From NCBI GenBank assembly GCA_002695065.1, contig NZNW01000013.1, forward strand, positions 1 through 64,000: a stretch of 64,000 nucleotides of DNA, in the 5' to 3' direction. The translations under genes and the position numbers were made by a program. How positions within the stretch are numbered: the first letter of the stretch is position 1; every line of letters begins with the position of its first letter. The notes under the pieces were generated by a model. The model had not been told where the DNA came from. It made no database searches and was given only the letters and a program-made list of their open reading frames with translations. Positions 43,790 through 51,777 of this stretch are shown in pieces. The DNA comes from Salinicola sp. (GTDB taxonomy: Bacteria > Pseudomonadota > Gammaproteobacteria > Pseudomonadales > Halomonadaceae).

Positions 43790-44853
43790 CAGCGCGTTGC
43801 CTCTGTCATCTTCGAGCGTGTCAGGGCCTGGCCGAAGGCGGCGGCGGCGGTGTGCCAGTCCGTCAGGGTCTCGCGGCACGTTCTGGCCCCTGTCCGGTAG
43901 CGCTGGTAGCGCTCCGAATCCTCCAGCATGCGTTCGAGTGCATGGCGTAGCGCCGCGACATCGCCCGGCGGCACCTTGATGCCGGCGGTGTCTGGCAGCG
44001 TATGGGCCAGGGCGCCTCCCGTCGTGGTCACTACCGGCAGGCCATGGGCGAGCGCTTCGGTGACGACCATGCCGTAGCCCTCGTAGTGGGAAGGCAGCAC
44101 GAAGAGATCGGCTTGACGATAATGCTCGGCCAGGCGCTCGGCGGGTTGGGAGCCCAGCAGTCGCACGCGTTCGCCCAGCTGGTGTTCGTCGATGGCCTCG
44201 CGCACCTTGGCGACGTAGGCGTCGGCCCGATCCAGCGCGCCGATCAGATCGCATCGCCACGGCAGCGCGGTCAGACCCGCCAGCGCCTCGACCAGCAGAT
44301 CCTGGCCCTTGCGCGGTGTCACCGTCGCAATGCACAGCAGGCGAGGGGTGCCACTGCCGTCGCCGCTCGCCAGTGGGCCGGTCTGGACGCCGGGCTCGAT
44401 GACGGCGATCTTGTCGGCCGGCACATCGAAGTCGCGAAGCCGACGGGCGGTATAGACGCTGGTGACGATGACGCTCGCGGCTGCCGCCAGGGCGCGGGTC
44501 TCGCTGACGCGGAAGCGCTGCTGTTCCGGGGCGCCCAGGCCGGTCTCGTCGGCGAGTGGATGGTGCACCAGTGCGGTGATCGATAGCCGCGACGCGTGAC
44601 GCTCGACGATGGCCGGCAGCCCGCCCATGGCGAGCCCGTCGATCACGGCCCGGCTGCCGTCCGCCAGGGCGGTCAAGGCGCAGTCCAGGGCGTGGGAGGC
44701 GACGGCATCCGGCTCGGGAAAGCGTCCCTCGAGCCCGATGACGTCGATGCTCCAGCCTGCCGCGCGCAACGCTTCGACGATTCGCGCATCGTAGACGTAG
44801 CCGCCGGTCAGTTGGTCGGGGTTTCCGGCGACGATGAGGGTGAAGTCGCTCAT
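43789..44853 (-). CDS. Glycosyltransferase family 4
   Basis: A 354-residue GT-B glycosyltransferase. The C-terminal GT4 domain shows [47 protein letters not shown], then [20 protein letters not shown] with the E-x7-E nucleotide-sugar motif. It transfers a sugar from an activated donor to an unknown acceptor. It overlaps the PTPS-like gene by 4 bp upstream and the methyltransferase by 1 bp downstream. Confidence 0.92.
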   Translation of the reverse strand: MSDFTLIVAGNPDQLTGGYVYDARIVEALRAAGWSIDVIGLEGRFPEPDAVASHALDCALTALADGSRAVIDGLAMGGLPAIVERHASRLSITALVHHPLADETGLGAPEQQRFRVSETRALAAAASVIVTSVYTARRLRDFDVPADKIAVIEPGVQTGPLASGDGSGTPRLLCIATVTPRKGQDLLVEALAGLTALPWRCDLIGALDRADAYVAKVREAIDEHQLGERVRLLGSQPAERLAEHYRQADLFVLPSHYEGYGMVVTEALAHGLPVVTTTGGALAHTLPDTAGIKVPPGDVAALRHALERMLEDSERYQRYRTGARTCRETLTDWHTAAAAFGQALTRSKMTEATR

Positions 44854-45248
44854 AGTCCCCCTTCGTAGCTTGCCCAGGCCACGTGGGACTCGTGCAGGGT
44901 CACGGTCAAGGCGGTGAGGTGGCGGCCGCCGTCACCCAGTTCACCCTCGCGAATGGCGTGGGAGAGCCGGTCGAAGACGACCTTGGCCATGAATTCGGTG
45001 GTGGTGTTGCGGCCCTTGAACTCGTCGACATCGTCAAGGTTGCCCAGGGTGAATTCACCGAGCACGCGTTTCAGTGTCTCGCTGGCCAGACCGATATCGA
45101 CGACGAGATCGTCCTGGTCGAGCTCGGGGCGCTTGAAGGTGGCGTCGACCACGTAGGTCGCACCGTGCAGCTTCTGCGCCGGTCCGAAAGTCTCGCTGTT
45201 GAAGCTGTGGGCGATCATCATGTGATCGCGAACGGTCAAGCTGAACAT
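44850..45248 (-). CDS. 6-pyruvoyltetrahydropterin synthase/QueD-fold protein, atypical active site
   Basis: A 132-residue T-fold protein. The zinc region reads [22 protein letters not shown]: His14 and His28 align with two zinc ligands, but the third (HGH in PTPS and QueD) is Ala30, and the catalytic Cys that normally sits 3-4 residues before LHGH is absent. The catalytic LDH motif is LDD here (71-73). The pterin-holding Glu near the C-terminus (LHESH, Glu120) and the [19 protein letters not shown] segment remain. So it may bind a pterin-like ligand but do different chemistry from QueD or PTPS. ATG 45248 is the natural start. It overlaps the glycosyltransferase gene by 4 bp. Confidence 0.85.
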   Translation of the reverse strand: MFSLTVRDHMMIAHSFNSETFGPAQKLHGATYVVDATFKRPELDQDDLVVDIGLASETLKRVLGEFTLGNLDDVDEFKGRNTTTEFMAKVVFDRLSHAIREGELGDGGRHLTALTVTLHESHVAWASYEGGL

Positions 45249-45372
45249 GTCTCTCGCTCCTTGATGAGTCGGCCTGGTGGGCGGCCGGTGCCGAACTTGC
45301 GTCCTGCTGTCCCTGGCGAATCCCCCCGGTGGCGAGCGCGACACCGGGGCGGTGTGATGAGATTACGTGGCG

Positions 45373-46344
45373 TCAGCCGTAACGGATGCGCTGGCAGAGC
45401 GTGTCGTCGTCACGCTGGCTCAGTCGCTTGAGGGTCTCGGGCAGATCCCGGAAATGGCTCTCCCCGCTGATCAGCACGTCCAGGCAGTCGTGATCGAGCA
45501 GCGCCAGCGCCAGGGTGAGTCGCCGCTTGTGATTCCAGCGCGGACGATGCCCGGGCGACACGCTGCCGACCTGGCTCGATCGCAGCGTCAGGCGACGGGC
45601 GTGAAACGCCTCGCCGAGCGGCAGATTGACCTCGCGGCTGCCGTACCAGCTCATCTCGAGCACGGTGGCCTCGAACCCTGCCAGTGAAAGCGCGCTTTGC
45701 AAGCCGGCATCCGATGCGCTGGCATGCACCACCAGATCCTGTTCGGCCTCGGCGGTCTCGGGGGTGTGGAAATCCACCCCCAGCGCCTCGCCGAGAAAGC
45801 GCTTGCGCTCGTCGATATCGATCAGTTGGACGTGGGTCCCGGGCAGTCGGGCGCAGAGCCAGGCCACCAGGGCGCCGACCACGCCAGCGCCGACGACGCT
45901 GATCCGGTCGCCGATGCCTGGTGCCGCGTCCCACAAGGCGTTGAGCGCCGTTTCCATGTTGGCGCCGAGTATCGCGCGCTGCGGGGGCACGCCGGGCGGC
46001 AGCGGCACGACATCCCCGATGCCGACACGGTAGTGGGTCTGGTGAGGGTGCAGGCAGTAGACGTATCGCCCGTGCCAGTCGTGCGCTCCCTGTTCGACGA
46101 CGCCGACATTGGAGTAGCCGTATTTGACCGGGCCGGGAAACTCGCCGCTTTGAAAGGGGGCCCGCATTCGCTGGTATTCGCTCGCCGGTACCTGGCCGTT
46201 GAAGACCAGGGTCTCGCTGCCCCGACTGATGGCGGAGTAACAGGTGCGGATCATCAAGTCGCCGCTGACACTCAGCTCGGCCTGGCGAATTTCGCCGTTA
46301 CCGTTGCCGAGAGACCAGAAGGCATGAGCGTAAGGCGTCGTCAT
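45373..46344 (-). CDS. Zinc-less medium-chain dehydrogenase (MDR family)
   Basis: A 323-residue MDR oxidoreductase. Near the N-terminus CYSAISRGSETLVFNG replaces the zinc-binding CGxCGTD of alcohol dehydrogenases, as in BchC-like members. The Rossmann motif is VVGAGVVGALVAWLCARL at about 150-167, followed by the acidic IDIDERKR that suggests NAD. It is the first gene of the minus-strand chain ahead of the PTPS-like gene (124 bp gap) and its promoter region holds the TTGTACA palindrome. It may oxidise or reduce a side-chain alcohol of the cluster's product. Confidence 0.88.
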   Translation of the reverse strand: MTTPYAHAFWSLGNGNGEIRQAELSVSGDLMIRTCYSAISRGSETLVFNGQVPASEYQRMRAPFQSGEFPGPVKYGYSNVGVVEQGAHDWHGRYVYCLHPHQTHYRVGIGDVVPLPPGVPPQRAILGANMETALNALWDAAPGIGDRISVVGAGVVGALVAWLCARLPGTHVQLIDIDERKRFLGEALGVDFHTPETAEAEQDLVVHASASDAGLQSALSLAGFEATVLEMSWYGSREVNLPLGEAFHARRLTLRSSQVGSVSPGHRPRWNHKRRLTLALALLDHDCLDVLISGESHFRDLPETLKRLSQRDDDTLCQRIRYG

Positions 46345-46699
46345 TGCGATATCCGTTCCTTGATGACAGATCGGGATGGCGGTTCGTCGTCCTGCTGAGA
46401 GTATGGCAGAGTGTGACGAATTAGCATTGTACAAATGGTGTACAAGAAGAGATCTAAAAACAAGATTACTTCGAACCGATGGCGGTGCCGGCCATTCGCC
46501 GGCCCCTGACGAGCGATGGAGAGATCGGCCAATTACCGGCGTTGCTCGCCCCGCCGATCGCCGCAATGACCGGCAATTCTCGCAAATCGGTCAAACTGCA
46601 TCCAAACTTGTACGGGCAGCGTATCGGTTGGAGGGCCTCGTTACGATCTGGCGTCACGGCTGGTCGAGGAGCGAGCCATCATTAGGGAGGAAGTCGCCG
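46345..46699. other. 355-bp divergent promoter region
   Basis: Lies between the MDR dehydrogenase (minus) and the CDP-alcohol phosphatidyltransferase (plus). It contains the perfect palindrome at 46427-46445 about 85 bp upstream of the dehydrogenase start, and an isolated half-site TTGTAC at 46608-46613 about 90 bp upstream of the phosphatidyltransferase. An AT-rich patch (46450-46470) is unusual for this GC-rich window. No gene is visible. Confidence 0.55.
46427..46445. promoter_or_regulatory. Perfect inverted repeat TTGTACA-N5-TGTACAA
   Basis: A 19-bp dyad with perfect 7-bp arms around AATGG. On the minus strand it contains TTGTAC and TACAAT, which could serve as promoter hexamers for the dehydrogenase-PTPS-glycosyltransferase chain. 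The size and symmetry fit a dimeric regulator of the MerR (LitR/CarH-like) or LacI/GntR kind; the regulator is not in the window. Confidence 0.6.
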
Positions 46700-47461
46700 A
46701 TGCGACACTCATCGACACGTATCTCGGCAGCGGCTCTCCGCCGGGTCGGATCCCTGCGCGGCTGGGTCGATATGGCGGCGGGCCTCGCGCTGGTCGCCCT
46801 GCTGACCGAGTGGGTGCACTGGGCATTCTCGGCGCCTTCGGGCCTGCGTTTCACGGCCGGCGGCATCTACGTGGCGATCGCCACGGCAGTGCTCTGGGCC
46901 TGGCCAGCCTCGCGGCAGGGCCTCGGCTGGGCCAACCGTGTCACGCTGCTGCGCGCAGCGCTGATCGCGATCGTTGCCGGCGTCGTGGTATATCCAGACT
47001 TCATCCAGCGCCATGCCGAGGGCATCGCGGCGCTATCGCTACTGGCGCTGGCACTCGATGGCATCGATGGTTGGGTGGCGCGGCGAACCGGGTCGTCCAG
47101 CGCCTTCGGGGCGCGGTTCGACATGGAGCTGGATGCGTTCTTCATCGTCGTGCTGTGCATGGCGTTGATCGCCCTGGACAAGGTGGGTGCCTGGATCCTG
47201 CTCATCGGGCTGGCGCGGTATGCCTTCCTGGTAGCTGGCGTCTACTCGCCGTGGCTCAATCGCTCCCTGCCCGAGAGCTATTTTCGCAAGACGGTCTGCG
47301 TCTGGCAGGTGTCGACGCTGATGGTCTGCCTGCTTCCCTTCGTCGAACCCTCATGGGCTACCGCTTTCACGCTCGTGGCGGCGGCGCTGCTGGTCCTCTC
47401 CTTTGGCCGGGACATCGTCTGGCTCTGGCGCCATCGACCCGTTGGCGACATCGAGCTCTGA
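46700..47461 (+). CDS. CDP-alcohol phosphatidyltransferase family protein
   Basis: A 253-residue inner-membrane protein with several helices. The catalytic motif D-G-x2-A-R-x8-G-x3-D-x3-D is present as DGIDGWVARRTG, then SSSAFGARFDMELDAFF (about 124-152). The family joins CDP-activated alcohols or diacylglycerol to another alcohol. ATG 46700 follows GGGAGGAAG at a good distance. It is clearly not PgsA, which is encoded at 53374-53922, so it is a specialised homologue. It is divergent from the MDR-PTPS chain and followed by a YceI gene. Confidence 0.9.
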   Translation: MRHSSTRISAAALRRVGSLRGWVDMAAGLALVALLTEWVHWAFSAPSGLRFTAGGIYVAIATAVLWAWPASRQGLGWANRVTLLRAALIAIVAGVVVYPDFIQRHAEGIAALSLLALALDGIDGWVARRTGSSSAFGARFDMELDAFFIVVLCMALIALDKVGAWILLIGLARYAFLVAGVYSPWLNRSLPESYFRKTVCVWQVSTLMVCLLPFVEPSWATAFTLVAAALLVLSFGRDIVWLWRHRPVGDIEL

Positions 47462-47519
47462 GCGGCGTCGCTGTCTCTCCCGACCCCTGTTGGGTCGATT
47501 TTCCCGCAAGGAGGCTGTC

Positions 47520-48128
47520 ATGAGATCCGCCCGGTTGAACATCCTTCCCGCTCTGGTGCTGCTGGCGCTGGCATCGTCGCCGGCAAGTGCCGAGCCGCAG
47601 CGCTTCGAGATCGATCCCGAACACTTCTCCATCGCCTTCATGGTGGATCATCTGGGCTACGAAAACCTGCTCGGACAGTTCCTGGAGGGCGAGGGTACCT
47701 TCGTCTACGACCGTGAGACGCAAACGTTGGTCTCGGCGGAGGTCACGATCCGGTCCGACAGCGTCTTCACCAACCTCGACGCTCGCGATGAACACCTGCG
47801 GGGGCGCGACTTTCTGGACGCGGACGAGCATCCGCGGATACATTTCGTTGCCACGGATTTCGAGCCGTCGTCTCCGACGACCGGTACGCTGAATGGCGAG
47901 CTCACGCTGCTGGGCCGTACCGAGCCGGTCACGCTGGACGTCACGTTGAACCAGGATGCGGTATATCCGCTCGGGCACGGGCAGCCCACGCTGGGACTGT
48001 CCATCCGGGGCGCTCTCGATCGCAGTGACTGGGGGATGGATTACGGCGTCGACAACGGGATGGTCGGCGACCATGTGACCCTGATCTTCGAATTGGAAGC
48101 GGTACAGCGGGAGACCCTTTCCAGATGA
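47520..48128 (+). CDS. YceI family periplasmic (polyisoprenoid-binding type) protein
   Basis: A 202-residue exported protein with signal peptide (cleavage after SPASA) and a lipocalin-like YceI barrel: FEIDPEHFSIAFMVDHLGY, FTNLDARDEHLRGRDFLDADEHPRIHF and LTLLGRTEPVTLDVTLN are family blocks. Characterised relatives bind polyisoprenoids or other amphiphiles. ATG 47520 has AAGGAGG upstream. It lies 58 bp downstream of the CDP-alcohol phosphatidyltransferase, suggesting co-transcription and a lipid-related role. Confidence 0.92.
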   Translation: MRSARLNILPALVLLALASSPASAEPQRFEIDPEHFSIAFMVDHLGYENLLGQFLEGEGTFVYDRETQTLVSAEVTIRSDSVFTNLDARDEHLRGRDFLDADEHPRIHFVATDFEPSSPTTGTLNGELTLLGRTEPVTLDVTLNQDAVYPLGHGQPTLGLSIRGALDRSDWGMDYGVDNGMVGDHVTLIFELEAVQRETLSR

Positions 48129-48188
48129 GATGGCGGCTTCACGAGCACGAGCTCTTCATTACCGACCCAACCATTGTCAAGGATCGTC

Positions 48189-49211
48189 ATGGCGCAGGAA
48201 GCCTTCACCCTCGTTGGCGAGCGAATCGAACCCGGCACCCGCCGGCAGGTCGACGTTCCGGTGGCCAAGCTCTATACCCACGCGCCGATGCACATTCCGG
48301 TGGAGGTGGTGCACGGTCGCCAGCCTGGTCCGGTGTTGCTGGTCTGCGGCGCGATTCACGGCGACGAGCTCAATGGCGTCGAGATCGTCCGCCGGCTGCT
48401 GAGGTTGCCGAACCTGTCGCGACTGCGCGGGACGCTGATTGCCGTGCCCGTCGTCAATGTCTTCGGCTTCGTCCAGCAGTCGCGCTACCTGCCGGACCGG
48501 CGCGATCTCAATCGCTGCTTTCCGGGGAGTGAAGGCGGGTCGCTGGGCTCTCGCATCGCCGCACTGATGCGGGAAGAGATGGTCGACCGGGCCACCCACA
48601 TCATCGACTTGCACACCGGCGCCATTCACCGCACCAATCTGCCCCAGATTCGCTCCCAACTGCGCCAGAACCGCGAGACCCAGGCCATGGCCGAGGCGTT
48701 CGGCGTGCCGGTGATCCTCAACGCGGAGCTGCGCGAGGGGAGCCTGCGCGAGTACGCGCAGAATCGTGGCGTTCCCGTGCTCACCTACGAGGCCGGCGAA
48801 GCGCTGCGCTTCGACGAGTGGGCGATCGCGCCGGGCGTGAGGGGAATTCGGCGCGTGATGCGCCTGATCGGCATGCTGCCGGCCGACAACCGCCGGCGCA
48901 TGCCGCCTCCCGCCGAAGTGGCCAACGGTTCGAGCTGGGCCAGGGCGCCGATCGATGGCATTCTGCGGCCGCGTGTCAGGCTGGGGGCGCGGGTCGCCAA
49001 GCATCAGTCGCTGGGGGTGGTGGCCGATCCCTTCGGCAACGACGAGGCGCCGGTGGTCGCCAGCGCCGATGGCATCGTCATCGGCATGAGCAACCTGCCG
49101 CTGGTCAACGAGGGCGAGGCGCTGTTCCACGTCGCCCGTTATCAGGAGATCGACGATGTCGAGAACGCGGTGGAGAGCTTCCAGTCGCGTTACGAGACGA
49201 CCGGCTTCTAG
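48189..49211 (+). CDS. Succinylglutamate desuccinylase/aspartoacylase family protein
   Basis: A 340-residue zinc carboxypeptidase-fold hydrolase. Zinc ligands are in CGAIHGDELNGVE (His and Glu) and IDLHTGAIHRTN (His). RDLNRCFPG is the substrate-binding Asn-Arg segment, and a C-terminal beta-barrel follows (ILRPRVRLGARVAKHQSLG). It cleaves an N-acyl amino acid or similar amide; it is not the arginine-pathway AstE because no ast genes are nearby. In other bacteria this subgroup is often next to rimK, which is not seen here. ATG 48189 follows AAGGATCGTC; a TTG 15 bp upstream is possible. Confidence 0.88.
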   Translation: MAQEAFTLVGERIEPGTRRQVDVPVAKLYTHAPMHIPVEVVHGRQPGPVLLVCGAIHGDELNGVEIVRRLLRLPNLSRLRGTLIAVPVVNVFGFVQQSRYLPDRRDLNRCFPGSEGGSLGSRIAALMREEMVDRATHIIDLHTGAIHRTNLPQIRSQLRQNRETQAMAEAFGVPVILNAELREGSLREYAQNRGVPVLTYEAGEALRFDEWAIAPGVRGIRRVMRLIGMLPADNRRRMPPPAEVANGSSWARAPIDGILRPRVRLGARVAKHQSLGVVADPFGNDEAPVVASADGIVIGMSNLPLVNEGEALFHVARYQEIDDVENAVESFQSRYETTGF

Positions 49212-50269
49212 ACGCGCTCTCGGACCGGTCCGGCCAGCCGGCTCTCGTCGACCAGGCCGATGGCGTCATCGTAGACGCTGATACCGGCGCCCTCCTTGTG
49301 GGCGCTTTCCGAGAGGTAGCGTCGGAAACGCCTGCCCCCGGCGCAGCCCTGGAACAGTCCCAGCAGATGCCGGGTGATGTGGTTGAGCTTGGCGCCCTCG
49401 GCCAGCCGTTCGATCACATAGGGACGAAACGCACGCGCGACGTCGTGGCGGCTAGCGGCAGGCGAGGGCTCGCCGTAAAGTGCACGATCGACATCGGCCA
49501 GCAGCCACGGGTTCTGGTAGGCCTCGCGACCGATCATCACGCTATCCACGCCAGCATCGAGATGCGTCCTGCAGGCGTCCAGCGTGGTGATACCACCGTT
49601 GATACCGATATGCAGCTCGGGATGCTGCGTCTTGAGCCGGTAGACGCGGGGATAGTTGAGCGGCGGGACGTCGCGATTCTCCTTGGGCGAGAGCCCCTGG
49701 AGCCAGGCCTTGCGGGCATGCACGATGAAGGTCTCGCAGCCGGCGCCGGCGACCCGATCGATGAAGCGTTCGAGATCGGCATCCTCGTCCTGGTCGTCGA
49801 TACCGATGCGACATTTCACCGTGACGGGAATCGATACCGCGCGGCGCATGGCGGCGACGGCGTCGGCCACCTTGTCGGGGTGACCCATCAGGCAGGCGCC
49901 GATCAGGTTGTTCTGCACCCGATCGCTCGGGCAGCCCACGTTCAGGTTGACCTCATCGTAGCCCCACGCCTCGGCGATGGCCGCGCACTCCGCCAGTTCC
50001 CCGGGATCGCTGCCGCCCAATTGCAGTGCCAGCGGGTGTTCCATGGCGCCGTAGCCCAGAAAACGCTCCCGCGGCGAGCCATGCAGGATCGCGCCGGTGG
50101 TGACCATCTCGGTATACAGCAGTGCGCGGCGAGTCAGGCAGCGGGCGAAGGCCCGGTAGTCCCGGGTGGTCCAATCCATCATCGGGGCCACCGAAAATCG
50201 GCGGGCTCGATCTGCTGGGCTTTGTGTCGGTATATCAGTTAGTTGCGTCATGGCCTGCGGTGTAAACAT
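49208..50269 (-). CDS. dusA: tRNA-dihydrouridine(20/20a) synthase DusA
   Basis: A 353-residue FMN enzyme that reduces uridine 20/20a in tRNA D-loops. Blocks: RRFSVAPMMDWTTRDYRAF at the N-terminus, NLNVGCPSDRVQ with the catalytic Cys, VKCRIGIDD, FIVHARKAWLQGLSPKENR and GINGGITT, all DusA-specific. Starts at 50269 or 50251 (MTQLTD) are both possible. The DNA coding APMMDWT (about 50165-50190) is the known attachment site of dusA-associated integrases, and a decayed integrase start lies about 100 bp upstream. The 3' end overlaps the convergent hydrolase gene by 4 bp. Confidence 0.95.
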   Translation of the reverse strand: MFTPQAMTQLTDIPTQSPADRARRFSVAPMMDWTTRDYRAFARCLTRRALLYTEMVTTGAILHGSPRERFLGYGAMEHPLALQLGGSDPGELAECAAIAEAWGYDEVNLNVGCPSDRVQNNLIGACLMGHPDKVADAVAAMRRAVSIPVTVKCRIGIDDQDEDADLERFIDRVAGAGCETFIVHARKAWLQGLSPKENRDVPPLNYPRVYRLKTQHPELHIGINGGITTLDACRTHLDAGVDSVMIGREAYQNPWLLADVDRALYGEPSPAASRHDVARAFRPYVIERLAEGAKLNHITRHLLGLFQGCAGGRRFRRYLSESAHKEGAGISVYDDAIGLVDESRLAGPVRERV

Positions 50270-50319
50270 ACACTGGTTGATACCATCGAGTCCTGCCGAT
50301 GACCCGGCTCACTGCACCG

Positions 50320-50373
50320 TGGTGTACCAGTTGGCCGGTCGAGCCTATTTCTCCTGGAAGAGGTGGTACACCA
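50320..50373. repeat. Perfect 10-bp inverted repeat before the integrase relic
   Basis: TGGTGTACCA (50320-50329) and TGGTACACCA (50364-50373) are exact inverted repeats 34 bp apart; the second ends on the A of the relic's ATG. They could be operator half-sites or a hairpin hiding the start, left from the mobile element. Confidence 0.65.
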
Positions 50374-50474
50374 TGGCGACTTTTCGGCGGCGTGGCACGA
50401 GGTGGCGCGCCATTGTACGGAAGAAAGGGGATCCGTCACAGAGCCGTCCTCCTCGATGGCGTGCGTCGACATAG
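50373..50474 (+). pseudogene. N-terminal remnant of a phage-type (tyrosine) integrase
   Basis: The 33-codon frame begins MATFRRRGTRWRAIVRKKG, the recognisable N-terminal arm-binding domain start of phage integrases, and then hits a stop codon. The rest of the roughly 350-400-residue protein is gone. It lies 104 bp from the 5' end of dusA and points away from it. dusA is a documented insertion site for a dedicated group of integrases, so this is most simply the scar of an element lost by deletion. Confidence 0.7.
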
Positions 50475-50611
50475 GTGAATTGGGCTCAAGGCTGTAGTCA
50501 AGCGAGACGCGGTGTTCAGGGAGCGTGGGTGTCGTCGTTCATCCCGGTGCCCGCCGAATCCTCCGCGTTCGAAGGATCCCCTGAGCGGAAGTTCATCGGA
50601 TCATCACGGGC

Positions 50612-50642
50612 TTGACCTCAAGTTAAGTCGAGGAATTACGCT
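50612..50642 (+). promoter_or_regulatory. Promoter with SoxR-type box for the arylamine N-acetyltransferase gene
   Basis: TTGACC (50612-50617) and TACGCT (50637-50642) are separated by 19 bp, the overlong spacer used by MerR-family activators. Between them is CCTCAAGTTAAGTCGAGG (50616-50633), which differs from the consensus SoxR box CCTCAAGTTAACTTGAGG at only two positions. The acetyltransferase ATG lies 28 bp past the -10 hexamer. Confidence 0.72.
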
Positions 50643-50669
50643 GCGCTCGTCTTCCAGAGGAGCTCCATC

Positions 50670-51542
50670 ATGTCAGCTATCGTTTCACTCTCTGACCGGC
50701 AGATGGCCTGCGTCGATCTAGCAGCCTATCTGAAGCGCATCGGGCTCTCGGGCGCCTTGCCCCCTACGCAGGAAACGCTGCGCTCCATCATTTCTCATCA
50801 CATGGCCTCCATTCCATTCGAGGCCATCGATGTGCTGCTGGGGCGGGATATCTCGCTCGACCCGAAAGCCGTCGATGACAAGATGCTCCATCGCCAACGT
50901 GGAGGCTACTGTTTCGAACACACCAGCCTGCTGCAGCGTGTGTTGCAAGCCCTGGGATTCTCGGTTGAAACCCACTTGGCCCGGGTGTGGGTCGGCCACA
51001 TGCCGGAAGGTCCCGCCCCGGCCGCTACGCATGCGTCCTTGAAGGTGGTGGTGGACGATGCCCTGTGGCTGGTGGACGTCGGCTTCGGCAGTTTCATGCC
51101 CAATGAGCCGCTCGCCTGGCAGCCGGATCTTCCTCAGCAACATGCCTACGGCGATTATCGGCTGCGTAAAACGATGAGCGGCTTCATGGTCGAGTCATAC
51201 CATGATCACGCTTGGCAAGCCCTGTACGAAATTCTCGATTTCCCCTGCGAACCCATCGATTACCAGGTGGCCAACCACTACGTCTCCCGCTATCCGGACT
51301 CGCACTTTCGCAGTCGGTTGATGGTGGCTGTGACCACACCGGAGGCGCGTTACACGTTGGCGAGCAATCGTTTGAAGATCGCACGGGTAGAGGGCGGTAT
51401 CGAAGAGCACCGCCTCACGGTCGAGGAGATGATCGATACCCTGGGCGGACGGTTCGGGTTGAACGTCGAGTCCTGCTGGATCCCCGTGCTGGAGCGCATC
51501 GTTGCTTCAGCGCAAGCCCAGGAAGAAGCCGCATCCTCGTGA
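50670..51542 (+). CDS. nat: Arylamine N-acetyltransferase
   Basis: A 290-residue cytoplasmic enzyme that moves acetyl from acetyl-CoA to aromatic amines and hydrazines. The catalytic triad is Cys81 (RGGYCFEHTSLL), His121 (THASLKVV) and Asp136 (VDVGFG). YPDSHFRSRLMV and TLASNRLKI are further family blocks. AGAGGAGCTCCATC precedes the ATG. The upstream SoxR-type promoter suggests induction by redox-cycling compounds, which often are aromatic amines or quinones. It lies next to the integrase relic and may be leftover cargo, though base composition is not clearly foreign. Confidence 0.94.
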   Translation: MSAIVSLSDRQMACVDLAAYLKRIGLSGALPPTQETLRSIISHHMASIPFEAIDVLLGRDISLDPKAVDDKMLHRQRGGYCFEHTSLLQRVLQALGFSVETHLARVWVGHMPEGPAPAATHASLKVVVDDALWLVDVGFGSFMPNEPLAWQPDLPQQHAYGDYRLRKTMSGFMVESYHDHAWQALYEILDFPCEPIDYQVANHYVSRYPDSHFRSRLMVAVTTPEARYTLASNRLKIARVEGGIEEHRLTVEEMIDTLGGRFGLNVESCWIPVLERIVASAQAQEEAASS

Positions 51543-51777
51543 GCGGGGGGAAGAGTGCCTGCGACAGGAGTCGCCTCTGAACAGGCCATGACGCCGACAG
51601 CACAAGAGGTCACCGCCGGTATATCCGGCTGTCATGGCTTCATCTATTGATCTCGACGATAGTCGCTTTCGAGGCTTTCGATTCGCATGCTAACTGTCTC
51701 GTTGCCATAATGACATCAACGGTCAAGGCCAAGAGGCCAACCGAACAAACGAAAAATATGTCATTGGAGAACGAATC

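Larger units (their letters stand above)
50270..50669. other. 400-bp relic-bearing intergenic region next to dusA
   Basis: Contains, in order, a 10-bp inverted repeat pair (50320-50373), a decayed integrase start (50373-50474), about 110 bp with no recognisable content, and the SoxR-type promoter of the acetyltransferase gene (50612-50642). Beyond the integrase stop, another frame shows a short stretch KRDAVFRERG that could be a frame-shifted continuation. Confidence 0.6.

Noticed and set aside
44850..45248. Naming the PTPS-like gene queD
   Set aside because: Key catalytic residues are missing and no other queuosine genes are nearby.
48189..49211. astE of the arginine succinyltransferase pathway
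   Set aside because: No astCADB genes around it, and the sequence is of the broader AstE/AspA-like group.
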